Shown in pieces: positions 29,234-38,769 of a stretch of DNA of 64,000 bases (positions within the stretch are counted from its first letter, which is position 1; each line of letters begins with the position of its first letter). Where the stretch lies: positions 1 to 64,000 of the forward strand of contig NZ_AWUN01000001.1 of assembly GCF_000499285.1 (NCBI RefSeq). Direction: 5' to 3'. The translations under genes and the position numbers were made by a program. Source of the DNA: Bifidobacterium sp. 7101 (GTDB lineage Bacteria; Actinomycetota; Actinomycetes; Actinomycetales; Bifidobacteriaceae). The notes under the pieces were generated by a model that was given only the letters and a program-made list of their open reading frames with translations, did not search any database and had not been told where the DNA came from.

Positions 29234-32200
29234 ATGAACACAGACACTCCACGCAGCAAGTCTCCCGATCAGGATGCAGGTGACGGCGAGGGAGACGGGG
29301 GCAGGATGCGACAGCCCAAAGGCATGACCGTCGAGAGGGGGGACTTCTCGGCTTCGTTCAACTTCAACGGGGACCTGACACTGATTGATGCAGGAGGCAT
29401 CCAGATCAACCAGTTCAGGCCCGGCATCCATGACTGTCCCCTGGCTGGTCTCTGGCTGCGCCGCCATCGGGAGGGGCGGATCGACTCCATCCGACTGACC
29501 GGATCAGGTTCCCAGGCCTCTTTCGATCCGGTAGCCGACAGCCCCGTCTGGGAGGGGAGGGACCTGGGCGTCCGCTGGCGGGTTCGACTTGTTCCAAGCG
29601 CCATATCTCCTGCACTTTCCCGGGCTCTTCCATCTGGCGGCGAAAGCGGAGGGTCTGGCAGGGGGGCGTCCTGGACCTGGGAGGTATCGGTCACGATCGA
29701 CCAGGGTGGCTCGACTGCCGATAGCGAGAGGCGGGAATGGGATGATGCCGCCTTGTCTGACGATCTGTGGGACCTGGTTTCCGCCCAGGATCTGGCCCTG
29801 GTGGAGCCGGCCATGGCTGCCGGTGCCGAGTCCTACATCTCCCAGTACATCGCCTATCATGTGCAGGACGTCCCCAATTTAGGCAGCGTCCTGTCAGCCC
29901 GGCAGACGATGGGTTGTGCCCCTCGACTCCCCTTGTACGTTACGGGAATCTCACAGGGATGCAGGGCATTCATGACCGACGGTTACGACTTTTACGGGCT
30001 AGGTGCCCGTCTGGGCGGTCAGCCTGCGGCCCTCGCCGATGCCGACTGGGACCGGGGGGGCATAGACCAATATGAGTTCGCCATGGCCTGCCTGCTCTCC
30101 CCCAGGGTTCCGCTGACCCAGAAAGGCCTCACCTGGCAGGTGTGGAACATGGCACTGTCAGATTACAGGGGTGACCTGGGCAAGGCCTGCGTCTCCTGCG
30201 CAGAGGCCTCTGAGGAAAGTCGGGGTCGGGCGGGCAAGACCGAGGCCGATGACGGTCCGTCCACCGGCTCCCACGACACCTCGCCTGCCTCTCCCGTTGC
30301 CTCTCAGGCTCAGTCAGCAACCTCACTCCTGATCTCTTCCGCACTGTTGAATGGCGACCCCCTGCCTGAGGATGAGTTCGGCCAACTGGGCGGAGGGCCC
30401 ATCCGCCAGCCAGAGGCGGACCAGACAGGCCATCTGCTTTCTTACTTCGGAAATGATGCCTGCCATGTGGTAAGCACACGCAAGGAACTGGAGGTGGCCC
30501 GCTCCCACGGACAGATTCTCCTGTCCGGCAACCCAGATACCGACCCGTCACAGCCCACCATGGCAGCCACCAGCTATGCCGGGGGTGTCTTCGCATCCCA
30601 GGTGGTCCTGGGCAACACCAACATGAACCAGCTGATTTCAGTCCAAAAGACCGGTTTGGGCCTCCTGCGCTCGCGGGGGGTCCGCATCCTGGTCCAGGTG
30701 GACGGGCCCTGGCGTCTCCTGGGCCTTCCCTCGGCCTACATCATGGATCTGGGTGGATCCCGCTGGGTCTATCGTCTGGGTGATCGGACCCTGACGGTGT
30801 CCACCATCGCCCACCTGGACAGGGCCGCCATCGATATTCATCTGGAGGCCGATGGTCCGATCCGGGCCCTGTTGACTATCAGCCTGGAAGATCCGTCCAC
30901 CTGGCTCCGAAAGTTCGCTCCTGCCGAGCCCGCCCGGGGGATAGGAGGGTCCGTTTCCTTTACCCCTGCATCGGGCAGCCTGGCAGCTGAACGTTGTCCG
31001 GGGCTGAAATACGTCATCTCATCGCCCGACGCAAGGGTCGGAGATGACGGCCCCCTCTTCGATCCAGACGCAGGGGTACACACTACCGATCCGGCCATGG
31101 TCACCTTCTTGTCGAACGGGGGCCATACCCTGTCCGTCACCATCGCCGGATCCATGGATGGCGGCGCAATCGAGGAGAGCTCACCCGATGCGGCTTCCGC
31201 CGCCTCCGAGCGGGAGCTACTTCATGCCCATTACCTGGCTATGACATCCTTTATGCAAGGTCTGCATGTGGCAGGGGAGGGAAGATTCGCCGAATTCAAT
31301 GACCTCCTGCCCTGGCTGGTGCAGAACGCCCTGGTTCATTTTCTGTCACCCCATGGGCTGGAACAGTACGGGGGCGCCGCCTGGGGTACACGTGACGTCT
31401 GTCAGGGGCCCCTGGAACTGGCCCTGACCTTCGGTCATACCGACCTGGCACGGACCATCCTTCTCAAGGTCTTCGCCCACCAGAACCCCGATGGTTCCCT
31501 GCCGCAGTGGTTCATGTTCGACCAGTATGCGGACCTCTACCAGCACGATTCCCATGGGGACATCCCAGTCTGGCCCCTGCTGGCGCTGGCTGAGTACATC
31601 GAGGCGGGCGGTAGGCCGGACCTCTTGGATGAGCGCGTGGCTTTTTGGCGAGATGATGCTCTTCGCCCCTCCGCATCAGTCGGACAGGTCGAAGCTAAAA
31701 GCCCGGTCACACACGGTAGCCGCTCATCCGACCTGCCTACGGTGGCCGACCATCTGGCTCGGACGTTGGACTATATCCAGTCGCATAGGGTCCCGGACAC
31801 CGACCTCTTCTGTTATGGCGAGGGGGACTGGGACGACACCCTTCAGCCGGCCCAGGAGTCCATGAAAAGCCAGATGGCCTCCACATGGACCATCGCCCTC
31901 CTCTACCAGGCCTGTTGCGGATTGCAACCGCTCCTTGAGGCCGCCGGCCGCACCGACCTGGCCTCCCGCTTTGCGGGTGAGGCTGGCAGAATCAAGGCTG
32001 ACTTCGCCGATAACTTTATCTTCCAAGGGGTCCTGGCCGGATACGTCAACTTCGTTGATGGCCAACCCCTCCCGGTCATACACCCCTCGGATACCAGGAC
32101 CGGCATACGGTACAGGTTGATTCCCATGACTCGCTCCATCATCGCCGGTCTGCTCACACCCGACCAGGAGGTGGACCACGAGAGAATCATCGAAGGCAAT

Positions 32201-32950
32201 CTCCATTATCCGGACGGAGTGAGGCTCATGGACCGCCCGGCCTCCTTCCATGATGGGGTGACCAGGGTCTTCAAGAGAGCCGAACAGGCCGCCAACGTGG
32301 GCCGGGAGATCGGCCTGATGTATACGCACGCCCATGTGCGTTACACGGAGGCCCTGGGCCTGCTGGGCAGGACCCGCCTGGGCCAGGAGCTCCTAAGAAT
32401 CAGTCCGGTGGGCCAATTCCGCCGCCTGACCACCAGCGAGCCCAGGCAACGCAACTGCTACTTCGCCTCGTCGGACGCCGACTTCCCCGACAGGTACACG
32501 GCAGCCTCCCAATGGTCGAGACTCAAAGAGGGGTCCAAGGACCCCGTAGGCGTGAGGGGAGGGTGGAGGATTTATTCCTCCGGTCCGGGCATCTACTGCC
32601 GACAGGTGGTCCAGCACCTCTTCGGCCTCCAGTTGCGCGATGGGCGGGTTGTCTTCGACCCGGTCCTGTCCCAGGAAGATGACGGACTGGAGGTGACCAT
32701 GACCATATTCGGCCAGCTGCGTACCATTCGCTACCATGTGGCTGGTGGGCCGGTCGCTGGACCAGGAGACACCGGTTCAGAGGGTACAGGTTCGGACCGC
32801 TTGAGGGTTGAGGCTGATGGACGCAGGCTTGAGGGCCGGATTCTGGATCTGCCTTACCGCAAGGGCGGGTTGGAAGTGACCCAGAGCCAGTTGGCCGATG
32901 CCGCCCATATCGACATATTCCTCACAGTCGACGGACAGACTGTACAGTAA
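29234..32950 (+). CDS. Large GH94-type beta-oligoglucan phosphorylase
   Basis: The protein is 1238 aa. The (alpha/alpha)6 catalytic region contains GAAWGTRDVCQGPLEL and GEGDWDDTLQP (catalytic Asp near residues 863-865), which fit GH94-related inverting phosphorylases, closest in style to 1,2-beta-oligoglucan (sophoro-oligosaccharide) phosphorylase. Members of GH149/GH161 (beta-1,3-oligoglucan phosphorylases) are alternatives. The N-terminal ~550 residues form the beta-sandwich part. A low-complexity insertion of about 45 residues (SEESRGRAGKTEADDGPSTG onward, near residues 318-362) is unusual. It would convert imported beta-glucan oligosaccharides to glucose 1-phosphate. It lies between the hydrolase and the GH1 gene in the same operon. 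Confidence 0.65.
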   Translation: MNTDTPRSKSPDQDAGDGEGDGGRMRQPKGMTVERGDFSASFNFNGDLTLIDAGGIQINQFRPGIHDCPLAGLWLRRHREGRIDSIRLTGSGSQASFDPVADSPVWEGRDLGVRWRVRLVPSAISPALSRALPSGGESGGSGRGASWTWEVSVTIDQGGSTADSERREWDDAALSDDLWDLVSAQDLALVEPAMAAGAESYISQYIAYHVQDVPNLGSVLSARQTMGCAPRLPLYVTGISQGCRAFMTDGYDFYGLGARLGGQPAALADADWDRGGIDQYEFAMACLLSPRVPLTQKGLTWQVWNMALSDYRGDLGKACVSCAEASEESRGRAGKTEADDGPSTGSHDTSPASPVASQAQSATSLLISSALLNGDPLPEDEFGQLGGGPIRQPEADQTGHLLSYFGNDACHVVSTRKELEVARSHGQILLSGNPDTDPSQPTMAATSYAGGVFASQVVLGNTNMNQLISVQKTGLGLLRSRGVRILVQVDGPWRLLGLPSAYIMDLGGSRWVYRLGDRTLTVSTIAHLDRAAIDIHLEADGPIRALLTISLEDPSTWLRKFAPAEPARGIGGSVSFTPASGSLAAERCPGLKYVISSPDARVGDDGPLFDPDAGVHTTDPAMVTFLSNGGHTLSVTIAGSMDGGAIEESSPDAASAASERELLHAHYLAMTSFMQGLHVAGEGRFAEFNDLLPWLVQNALVHFLSPHGLEQYGGAAWGTRDVCQGPLELALTFGHTDLARTILLKVFAHQNPDGSLPQWFMFDQYADLYQHDSHGDIPVWPLLALAEYIEAGGRPDLLDERVAFWRDDALRPSASVGQVEAKSPVTHGSRSSDLPTVADHLARTLDYIQSHRVPDTDLFCYGEGDWDDTLQPAQESMKSQMASTWTIALLYQACCGLQPLLEAAGRTDLASRFAGEAGRIKADFADNFIFQGVLAGYVNFVDGQPLPVIHPSDTRTGIRYRLIPMTRSIIAGLLTPDQEVDHERIIEGNLHYPDGVRLMDRPASFHDGVTRVFKRAEQAANVGREIGLMYTHAHVRYTEALGLLGRTRLGQELLRISPVGQFRRLTTSEPRQRNCYFASSDADFPDRYTAASQWSRLKEGSKDPVGVRGGWRIYSSGPGIYCRQVVQHLFGLQLRDGRVVFDPVLSQEDDGLEVTMTIFGQLRTIRYHVAGGPVAGPGDTGSEGTGSDRLRVEADGRRLEGRILDLPYRKGGLEVTQSQLADAAHIDIFLTVDGQTVQ

Positions 32951-33189
32951 GTGCCGACGCCCATGCTTACAACTGTCCGCCAGCCCGTGTCGGCAAGGAA
33001 GATAGCCGGGCAGCCAGCTGTCTGAAAGTGCTGGAAGTTTCCGATTGGCTGCATTGCATTCCGAGTGCAAGTGCGTGCAACATGGCCAGGGGAGGGCTGG
33101 CACCCCCGCCGGAAAGGTGCAAACAGACCGGTTCAACGTGGGTTCCGGCAGGGGCCGCCCACCAAATCCAACAAGGAAGGTACATTCTC

Positions 33190-34377
33190 ATGCCAAAGCC
33201 TACATACATCTTTCCAAAGGACTTCCTCTGGGGAGCGGCCACGGCTGCCCATCAGATAGAGGGCAACAATGTCAACGCGGACTGGTGGGAGCGTGAGCAC
33301 CGGCCGGACAGCGACCTCAGCGAGCCCTCGGGAGATGCCGACGACAGCTACAACCGTTATAGGGAAGACATATCCCTCCTGGCCGACAGCGGGTTGAACA
33401 CCTACCGCTTCTCAGTGGAGTGGGCCAGGGTGGAGCCTGAGGAGGGGTTCTTCTCCCAGGCCCAGCTCCTGCACTACCGAGCCATGATCGACGCCTGCCT
33501 CCAGGCCGGAGTGACCCCCATGGTCACTCTGAACCACATGACCCTGCCCCGCTGGTTGGCCAGGCGAGGGGGCTGGCGCGATCCTGCCTCCGCAGACCTC
33601 TTCGGCCGGTACGTGGAGCACCTCATCCCCATTCTGGAAGGTGTCACCTGGGTCTGCACGATCAACGAGCCAAATATGGTGGCTCTGACCCAAGGGGGGC
33701 GGGAGGGCAGCGACATGGCTGCCGCCTCCCTGCCCACCCCTGACCCGGTCATCTCCGAATCCTTGGTCAAGGCCCACAGGAAGGCTCGTGCAGTCCTTTC
33801 CCGCCGACCGGGAATCAAGTCCGGTTGGACCATTGCCTGCCAGGATTTCCAGGCCTTGCCGGGCTGTGAGCAAGACATGGAGGAGTATCGCTACCCTCGT
33901 GAGGACTTTTTCACCCAGGCTGCACGAGGTGACGACTTCATAGGGGTGCAGGCCTACCTGCGCACCTTCATCGGCCACGATGGCCCCCGACCGGTCCCGG
34001 AGGATGTGGAGAAGACCCTGACCGGCTGGGAGTATTACCCTGCCGCCCTGGGCGAGGCCGTGCGCCACACCTGGCAGACCGCCGAGCACACCCCCATCGT
34101 GGTCACCGAGAATGGAATCGCCACAGCCGATGACAGACGGAGGATCGACTACACCTTCGACGCCCTGGTCGGCCTTCGCCAGGCCATGGAGGAAGGCGTG
34201 CATGTGGAGGGCTACCTCCACTGGTCCCTCCTGGACAACTACGAGTGGGGGTCCTACAAACCCACCTTCGGTCTAGTCTCCGTGGACCGCGAGACTTTCG
34301 AGCGTCACCCCAAGCCCTCCTTGGCTTGGTTGGGGCAGGTGGCCCGTTCCGGCCTCCTTGCCCATCCCCGGGGCTAA
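33190..34377 (+). CDS. GH1 beta-glucosidase, short form
   Basis: The protein is 395 aa, shorter than typical GH1 enzymes (440-490). The start FPKDFLWGAATAAHQIEG is the GH1 N-terminal signature. The acid/base is E160 (TINEPN) and the nucleophile is E307 (VVTENGIA). The C-terminal WSLLDNYEWGSYKPTFGLVSVD is intact, so the length difference lies in internal loops. It is cytoplasmic and probably acts on disaccharides left by the phosphorylase. AAGGAAGG before ATG 33190 sets the start; the frame upstream to 33028 does not look coding. Confidence 0.88.
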   Translation: MPKPTYIFPKDFLWGAATAAHQIEGNNVNADWWEREHRPDSDLSEPSGDADDSYNRYREDISLLADSGLNTYRFSVEWARVEPEEGFFSQAQLLHYRAMIDACLQAGVTPMVTLNHMTLPRWLARRGGWRDPASADLFGRYVEHLIPILEGVTWVCTINEPNMVALTQGGREGSDMAAASLPTPDPVISESLVKAHRKARAVLSRRPGIKSGWTIACQDFQALPGCEQDMEEYRYPREDFFTQAARGDDFIGVQAYLRTFIGHDGPRPVPEDVEKTLTGWEYYPAALGEAVRHTWQTAEHTPIVVTENGIATADDRRRIDYTFDALVGLRQAMEEGVHVEGYLHWSLLDNYEWGSYKPTFGLVSVDRETFERHPKPSLAWLGQVARSGLLAHPRG

Positions 34378-34395
34378 TACAGGCACAAGCAGAAA

Positions 34396-34438
34396 CGTCC
34401 GGCCCCGAACCGACTTTGTATCGGTCCGGGGCCGGACG
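34396..34438. terminator. Bidirectional stem-loop between convergent genes
   Basis: Bases 34396-34413 pair with 34421-34438 (17 of 18 positions) around a 7-base loop. It lies 19 bases after the GH1 stop and 22 bases before the end of the convergent GH5 gene, a typical place for a shared terminator. No long T-run is present. Confidence 0.65.
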
Positions 34439-34460
34439 CTGCCACATACCGCCCTTGTGC

Positions 34461-36350
34461 TTACTGGTCGGCCGGGCGCGATGCCCCTGCCTGCACGGAT
34501 CCAGATGAAATGGTCATTGGGACCACGATCGAGGACCCGTTGAAGAACTCGATGGTCACTTCTACTGTTCCATCAGCCACGCTGGGGTCGGAGAAGAAGT
34601 TTCCGTTCAGGGTGAAGGTGTCGGCCCTCCTGTCACTGGAGAAGGCGGAACCGGCCTGCAGATAGGACCACCAGGAGGAGTTGGGGCCGATGGCTCGCCC
34701 GTATTCCTTGGCGGAGACCCTGCGGACGGCGTTTCCCTCATAGTTCATGGGGATTGTGATTCCGCTGCGCTGGCCAACGGCGGGCGAGGAGGTGGCCTGC
34801 CCGGCACGAACCAGATACTCATGCCAGTCGGCGCCGGCGGTGAATGTGAGGGTCAGATCGGCCAGCTGACCGTAGGCCGGTGCCTTAGGGGCAGACAGAA
34901 TCCGGTTCAGGTAGGAGGCGGTCAGGGTCACCGTCTGGGAGGAGGCGTCGTAGGTGTAGTCGGAACCGGCCTTGAGACCCTTGATCGAGTTGAAGGAGTT
35001 CCCGTTCAGGGCCAGGGGAATGGTCAGTCCAGATTGAGTCTTGGAAGCAAGATAAATAGTGTCGGGGCCTGTGGCATAGGAGGAAGTGGCACTCATGGCC
35101 GCCTGGAGTTCGGAGCCGATCCGAGCGCTCTTCCACCCATATGGGGCCTGACGTGAAATCATGGAGCCGTTGTCCCAGAGCATGAGCCCAATTCCGCCCT
35201 GGCGGGCCATCTGGTTCATGTAGTCGTAGTACTTGAGTTCCTCGCCCTCCTGGAGCACGTCGCTGCCTGTGTCATAGCCCAGGAGGCCGTATTCGCCAAT
35301 CACTGTCCCGATGCCTTGACTGGTCAGGTTGTCCTGGATGGTCTTGAAGGTGGCGGCGGCCGAGGTTCTGGCCGTGGTCGGGCGGCCCTGGTTGTCGGTG
35401 CCGATCCTCTCGTCGAAGCCGGTGATCCCAAGGTTGGCGCTGTAGAGCCACTCACTGTAGTAGTGAACCGTGGCAGCGAGGTACGGGTCGTTGAAGCCCT
35501 TGATCAGGGAGGCCAGATGCCTGGTGTACTCGTCAGAAGGGGTGGTGGAAGGGGTGGGCATGACGATCATGCGGTGCTCGTTGCCGGGCACGGAGCGGAT
35601 GATGGAGCGTGCTTCCGTGTTCAATCTGTCCAACTTCTCCTGGGCGGACGGGTAGTCCCAGGTGTTGAACTGGGGTTCGTTGATGGTTTCGAAGGCCACC
35701 TTGTCCGACTCGTCGGCGAAGGTTCTGGCCAGCCGTTTCCAGAAATCCGAGAACATGACCTCCTCCTTGGCCCCGACCTGACCATTCCACTGCTTCAGCC
35801 AGATCCAGGAGTCATGATGGATGTTGACCAGAACGTGCATCCCCAGTCCGGTCGCCTGGTCGACCACCTGGCGATACCGATTGAGCCAATCCTGATTGAT
35901 CAGGTAACGGTAGCCGTCCTTGTTGGTCGAGCCCAGATCCTGGTATCGCCGGTAGACGGTCATTGGAATCCGGATGCTGGTGTAGCCCTTGTCCTTGACG
36001 GCCTTGAGCAGGTCGGGGGTCACCTTGGGATTCCCCCAGGCCTGTTCGCCCTGATCGGGGGAGGACCAGTTGGTGTCCACCGCATCGAAGGAATTGCCCA
36101 GGTTCCATCCCCTGCCCATCTCCTTGGCGAACTGGAGAGAGGGTGTCTGCCCGGTCTTCGGCAGGATGGTAGTCGAGGCAGCGGCAGTCTCTGGGTCGGT
36201 TCCAGATCGGATTTGGGTGTCTGCGCTCGCCGCAGGTGCCAGGACCAGCCCCATGGCGGTCAGGGCTGTCGTGGCCGCGGTCAGGGCCGGACCCCAACCG
36301 TTCGTTCTCGTCTTGCCTGTCTTCGTGATAAATAATCTGAATCGCTTCAT
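34461..36350 (-). CDS. Secreted GH5 endo-beta-glucanase / xyloglucanase with CBM_X2 and CBM46-like modules
   Basis: The protein is 629 aa. A signal peptide is clear (basic start, hydrophobic TALTAMGLVLAPAASA). The GH5 domain covers about residues 60-400 with GRGWNLGNSFDA (GH5 subfamily 4 style), acid/base E225 (TINEPQ) and nucleophile E353 (VIGEYG). A CBM_X2/Ig-like module follows (PLALNGNSFNSIKGL, GSDYTYDASSQTVTLTASYL), then a CBM46-like module. This is the architecture of the Bacillus BhCel5B/BlCel5B enzymes, which act on xyloglucan and mixed-linkage glucan. No sortase motif or membrane anchor is seen, so it is probably released. It could generate oligosaccharides for the operon starting at 38770 (inference). 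Confidence 0.85.
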   Translation of the reverse strand: MKRFRLFITKTGKTRTNGWGPALTAATTALTAMGLVLAPAASADTQIRSGTDPETAAASTTILPKTGQTPSLQFAKEMGRGWNLGNSFDAVDTNWSSPDQGEQAWGNPKVTPDLLKAVKDKGYTSIRIPMTVYRRYQDLGSTNKDGYRYLINQDWLNRYRQVVDQATGLGMHVLVNIHHDSWIWLKQWNGQVGAKEEVMFSDFWKRLARTFADESDKVAFETINEPQFNTWDYPSAQEKLDRLNTEARSIIRSVPGNEHRMIVMPTPSTTPSDEYTRHLASLIKGFNDPYLAATVHYYSEWLYSANLGITGFDERIGTDNQGRPTTARTSAAATFKTIQDNLTSQGIGTVIGEYGLLGYDTGSDVLQEGEELKYYDYMNQMARQGGIGLMLWDNGSMISRQAPYGWKSARIGSELQAAMSATSSYATGPDTIYLASKTQSGLTIPLALNGNSFNSIKGLKAGSDYTYDASSQTVTLTASYLNRILSAPKAPAYGQLADLTLTFTAGADWHEYLVRAGQATSSPAVGQRSGITIPMNYEGNAVRRVSAKEYGRAIGPNSSWWSYLQAGSAFSSDRRADTFTLNGNFFSDPSVADGTVEVTIEFFNGSSIVVPMTISSGSVQAGASRPADQ

Positions 36351-36510
36351 TGTCAATTCAATCCCCCGTTCCGTAACTGGGCAGGCTCTGCCTGCAGGGC
36401 AGGGCCTGCCAGATGTTTCCTGTGTGCTGCGCTGAGTATGCAGCTGCACGGCACAACCGTACTGTGCCGTCTCAGTGAGCCCGCCAACCGTGGCAGAATC
36501 TCATACAGAT

Positions 36511-36516
36511 ATTATA
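36511..36516 (-). promoter_or_regulatory. -10 element of the secreted GH5 gene
   Basis: On the minus strand this reads TATAAT, a perfect -10 hexamer, about 160 bases upstream of the GH5 start. No good -35 is seen. The surrounding 36351-36595 region is otherwise empty of genes. Confidence 0.4.
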
Positions 36517-36595
36517 GTTCAATCATTAGAATAAATAGCGGAGGCTGAACCAGCTGACGGGCCAGGCATGCATGCCCGGAATCACTAGCGAAAAG

Positions 36596-36668
36596 TGGAG
36601 CTGAGGGTAGTCGAAACCCCGACCTCTTCGATGCGAACGAAGCGCTCTACCAACTGAGCTACAGCCCC
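36596..36668 (-). tRNA. tRNA-Ala (anticodon CGC)
   Basis: The 73-base cloverleaf reads from 36668 downwards: acceptor arm GGGGCTG paired with CAGCTCC (one G-U pair), D-arm GCTCAGTTGGTAGAGC, anticodon stem CTTCG/CGAAG around the loop TTCGCAT with anticodon CGC, then a TTCGACT T-loop and discriminator A. CGC reads the alanine codon GCG. CCA is not encoded. It is flanked by the GH5 and DedA genes. Confidence 0.95.
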
Positions 36669-36808
36669 ATTCGTTGCCCGACCGTAGCCGAACAACAGAC
36701 TGTACTGTATCGCACGGTGGGCACAAACGCAATCCGGACGGTCTGTGCCATGGCTCCGTGTTACAAACCAATGGCGCGGTTTCCGCGGCTGCCGGATGGT
36801 TGTCATGT

Positions 36809-37534
36809 TCAGTCGCTGAGGTTCCCGTCCTGCTTGATTTCCTGGAGCTCGTCCCGGTCACCGGTCGCCTGCTTCGATTCGGCCTTTTTGCCCTTGCCTG
36901 CCCTGGCCTTGATCAGCCCGATGATGGTCGGCATGACGGATATGAGCAGGATGAGGATGATGACCAGTTCGAAATGCTCCTGGACGGCCGGGATGCCGCC
37001 GAAGAAGTAACCCAGGAGGGTGAAGAGGGTGGACCAGACCAGGCCCCCCAGAACACTGAAGGGGGTGAACCGGCTCCACTTCATCCCCGAGATTCCCGAG
37101 ATGAAGGGCATGAAGGTTCTGATGAAGGGGAAGAAACGTCCCAGGAATACGGCCAAGGGCCCCCACTTGTCTATCATTCCCTCTGTTTTGGCCAGCCGTT
37201 CCGGGGTCAGGGCCTTCACCCTGCCTGACCTGATGATGGCCCGTCCGAAAAAGTGCCCTATGAAGTAGTTGCTCTGGTCGCCGAGGATTGGGGCCAGCCA
37301 GACGACCGGCAGGAGGATGTCCAATGTCATCCCGCTGGTGGGGTCGTGTGCGAAGACGCCGGCAGCGAATAGGAGGGAGTCACCGGGCAGAAAGGGCATG
37401 AAGACCACGCCCGTCTCGATGAAGATGATCAGGAAGATGAATGCATATGTGGGCACCAGTCCCATGGCAATCCACCCCGCGATGGCGCTGCGCGGATCCT
37501 TGAGTAGGTTGATGAGCCAGTGTATGAATCCCAT
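36809..37534 (-). CDS. DedA-family membrane protein
   Basis: The protein is 241 aa. The DedA/VTT (SNARE-associated) fold is indicated by FIETGVVFMPFLPGDSLLFAAG, LAPILGDQSNYFIGHFFGR and FLGRFFPFIRTFMPFISGISGM, which contain the conserved acidic and arginine residues. Several hydrophobic helices and a charged C-terminal tail (KARAGKGKKAESK) are present. DedA proteins are linked to membrane lipid flipping and proton-motive-force homeostasis. The start codon ATG 37534 begins MGFIHWLINLL. Confidence 0.92.
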   Translation of the reverse strand: MGFIHWLINLLKDPRSAIAGWIAMGLVPTYAFIFLIIFIETGVVFMPFLPGDSLLFAAGVFAHDPTSGMTLDILLPVVWLAPILGDQSNYFIGHFFGRAIIRSGRVKALTPERLAKTEGMIDKWGPLAVFLGRFFPFIRTFMPFISGISGMKWSRFTPFSVLGGLVWSTLFTLLGYFFGGIPAVQEHFELVIILILLISVMPTIIGLIKARAGKGKKAESKQATGDRDELQEIKQDGNLSD

Positions 37535-37720
37535 TTGCCAAAGACCGTCCTGTTACGTCGAAACACGAACCGTTCCAAACTGTAGCAAGCCTCGTCCACA
37601 GCAGGTCGGTCTTCATCAGACCCTTGCGAGGAAGACACAACCGTTGTACATCTCGGGTCTTGCCCTATGCCTATTTCGTGTGAAAGGGGGTACCAGCCAT
37701 ACGCCTACTTCCATACGACC

Positions 37721-38371
37721 TCACAGGGAACCGTTCTTGTAGGTGGTCTTGGTGTCTCCCTTGGTTCCGCGTTCGAAACGATCGAAGGCCCGCAGATAGA
37801 TCAGTGACTTGGCGTATGCCAGCCAGGAGAAGCCGAAGATGATGACCAGGACCCGCAGGAAGGGCACGGAGTAGATGAGGAAGGCGAAGGCCACGTCGAT
37901 GGCCAGAAGGCAGATGGCGTAGAGGGGAATCCCCATGGGAACCCCCACGGAAAGCTTGAAGAAACCCCAGACCGTATTGGTATAGCGGGATTGCAAGGGG
38001 TAGAAGAACTCGTATGAGAGAACCAGTAGGACGGTCCCGATAATCAGGATGATGAGGGCCGGGTAGGTCGCCGCCCCCTTCATGTTCAACCAAAAGGCCA
38101 GTGAGTAAATGATGATGGCCCCCAGCGCCACGTGGATGATGAAAGCGACGATGGATTGTTTGAACTCCCGGATGAAACGTTGCAGGTACTGCCTGCAGAG
38201 GGGGATGTCCTCATGGTCGTCATAGGCGAAGACCGTACCGTAGAGGGCGCTGCGGGCGGGGCCTATCGTGACCAGGGGTATGCAGGTGACGACGAAGAGC
38301 AGGTTCAAGGCTGTGAATCTGAGCAGGGTGTTCACGAACTGCCAGAAGGGGCTTTCGAGGTTGAAGTGCAT
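37721..38371 (-). CDS. YesL-like (DUF624) membrane protein
   Basis: The protein is 216 aa with about five membrane helices (LNLLFVVTCIPLVTIGPARSAL, SIVAFIIHVALGAIIIYSLAF, YPALIILIIGTVLLVLSYEF and two more). LVTIGPARSALYGTVFAYDD is the DUF624 signature. Genes of this type accompany Lpl/Yes-type oligosaccharide importers, and here the gene is divergent from lplB/lplC-like permeases at 38770. Its role in transport is not established. An inverted repeat (38396-38418) lies 25 bases before its start. Confidence 0.82.
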   Translation of the reverse strand: MHFNLESPFWQFVNTLLRFTALNLLFVVTCIPLVTIGPARSALYGTVFAYDDHEDIPLCRQYLQRFIREFKQSIVAFIIHVALGAIIIYSLAFWLNMKGAATYPALIILIIGTVLLVLSYEFFYPLQSRYTNTVWGFFKLSVGVPMGIPLYAICLLAIDVAFAFLIYSVPFLRVLVIIFGFSWLAYAKSLIYLRAFDRFERGTKGDTKTTYKNGSL

Positions 38372-38395
38372 GATCCGCCTTTCCTCTTCGACTCT

Positions 38396-38418
38396 ACCTG
38401 CCGGTCCTCCCGGCAGGT
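38396..38418. repeat. 9-bp perfect inverted repeat in the YesL leader
   Basis: ACCTGCCGG (38396-38404) and CCGGCAGGT (38410-38418) are exact reverse complements around a 5-base loop. On the minus strand this is just upstream of the yesL-like start and may form a leader hairpin. The rest of the 38372-38617 interval is GC-rich and shows no convincing gene. Confidence 0.55.
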
Positions 38419-38617
38419 GCGGTGACGCGGACAGAAGAGTGGGTCCGGCAACCCCCGTGTCGTGCTGTCCTCTGCCCCGTCGGCTGCAGGACCGTTTGCC
38501 GGACGGGCTTGTCGGGAAAGTGCCCGGTCCTGACCCAGTCTGGCCAATCTGTCGGATTGGAGTGCCGACGGTCTGGTCCTGCCTCGCGTGGTGACATGCC
38601 TGGCGGGGGAATGCGGC

Positions 38618-38646
38618 TTGACAGCTTAGTAAAATCGGTGTACTAA
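38618..38646 (+). promoter_or_regulatory. Promoter of the lplBC operon with TTAGTA/TACTAA inverted repeat
   Basis: TTGACA (38618-38623) and TACTAA (38641-38646) are 17 bases apart. TTAGTA (38626-38631) and TACTAA (38641-38646) form an inverted repeat with a 9-base gap, overlapping the spacer and -10, so it may be an operator. Confidence 0.65.
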
Positions 38647-38649
38647 TCT

Positions 38650-38671
38650 ATTTACAAACATATAAATAAGC
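38650..38671 (+). promoter_or_regulatory. Shared promoter element, copy 1
   Basis: A 22-base AT-rich element ends in TATAAATAAGC, just downstream of the -10 at 38641. It matches copy 2 (60878-60899) at 18 of 22 positions and more loosely copy 3 (63618-63638). All three end in ATAAGC on the plus strand. Confidence 0.5.
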
Positions 38672-38769
38672 CGACTACGATCTACGCGGCGCCGAGATGT
38701 AGCGGATACATACGGCGCATGGCTGGCAACGCAAGGGAGCGGGCTTATGGGAAAAGACAGGAGGGCAGG

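Noticed and set aside
35316-36335. 339-aa plus-strand frame opposite the secreted GH5 gene
   Set aside because: The minus-strand GH5 has a signal peptide and catalytic residues; the plus frame is Gly/Val-rich with no ribosome-binding site.
36596-36668. tRNA-Ala as an attachment site of a mobile element
   Set aside because: No integrase gene and no repeated tRNA 3' end were found in the window.
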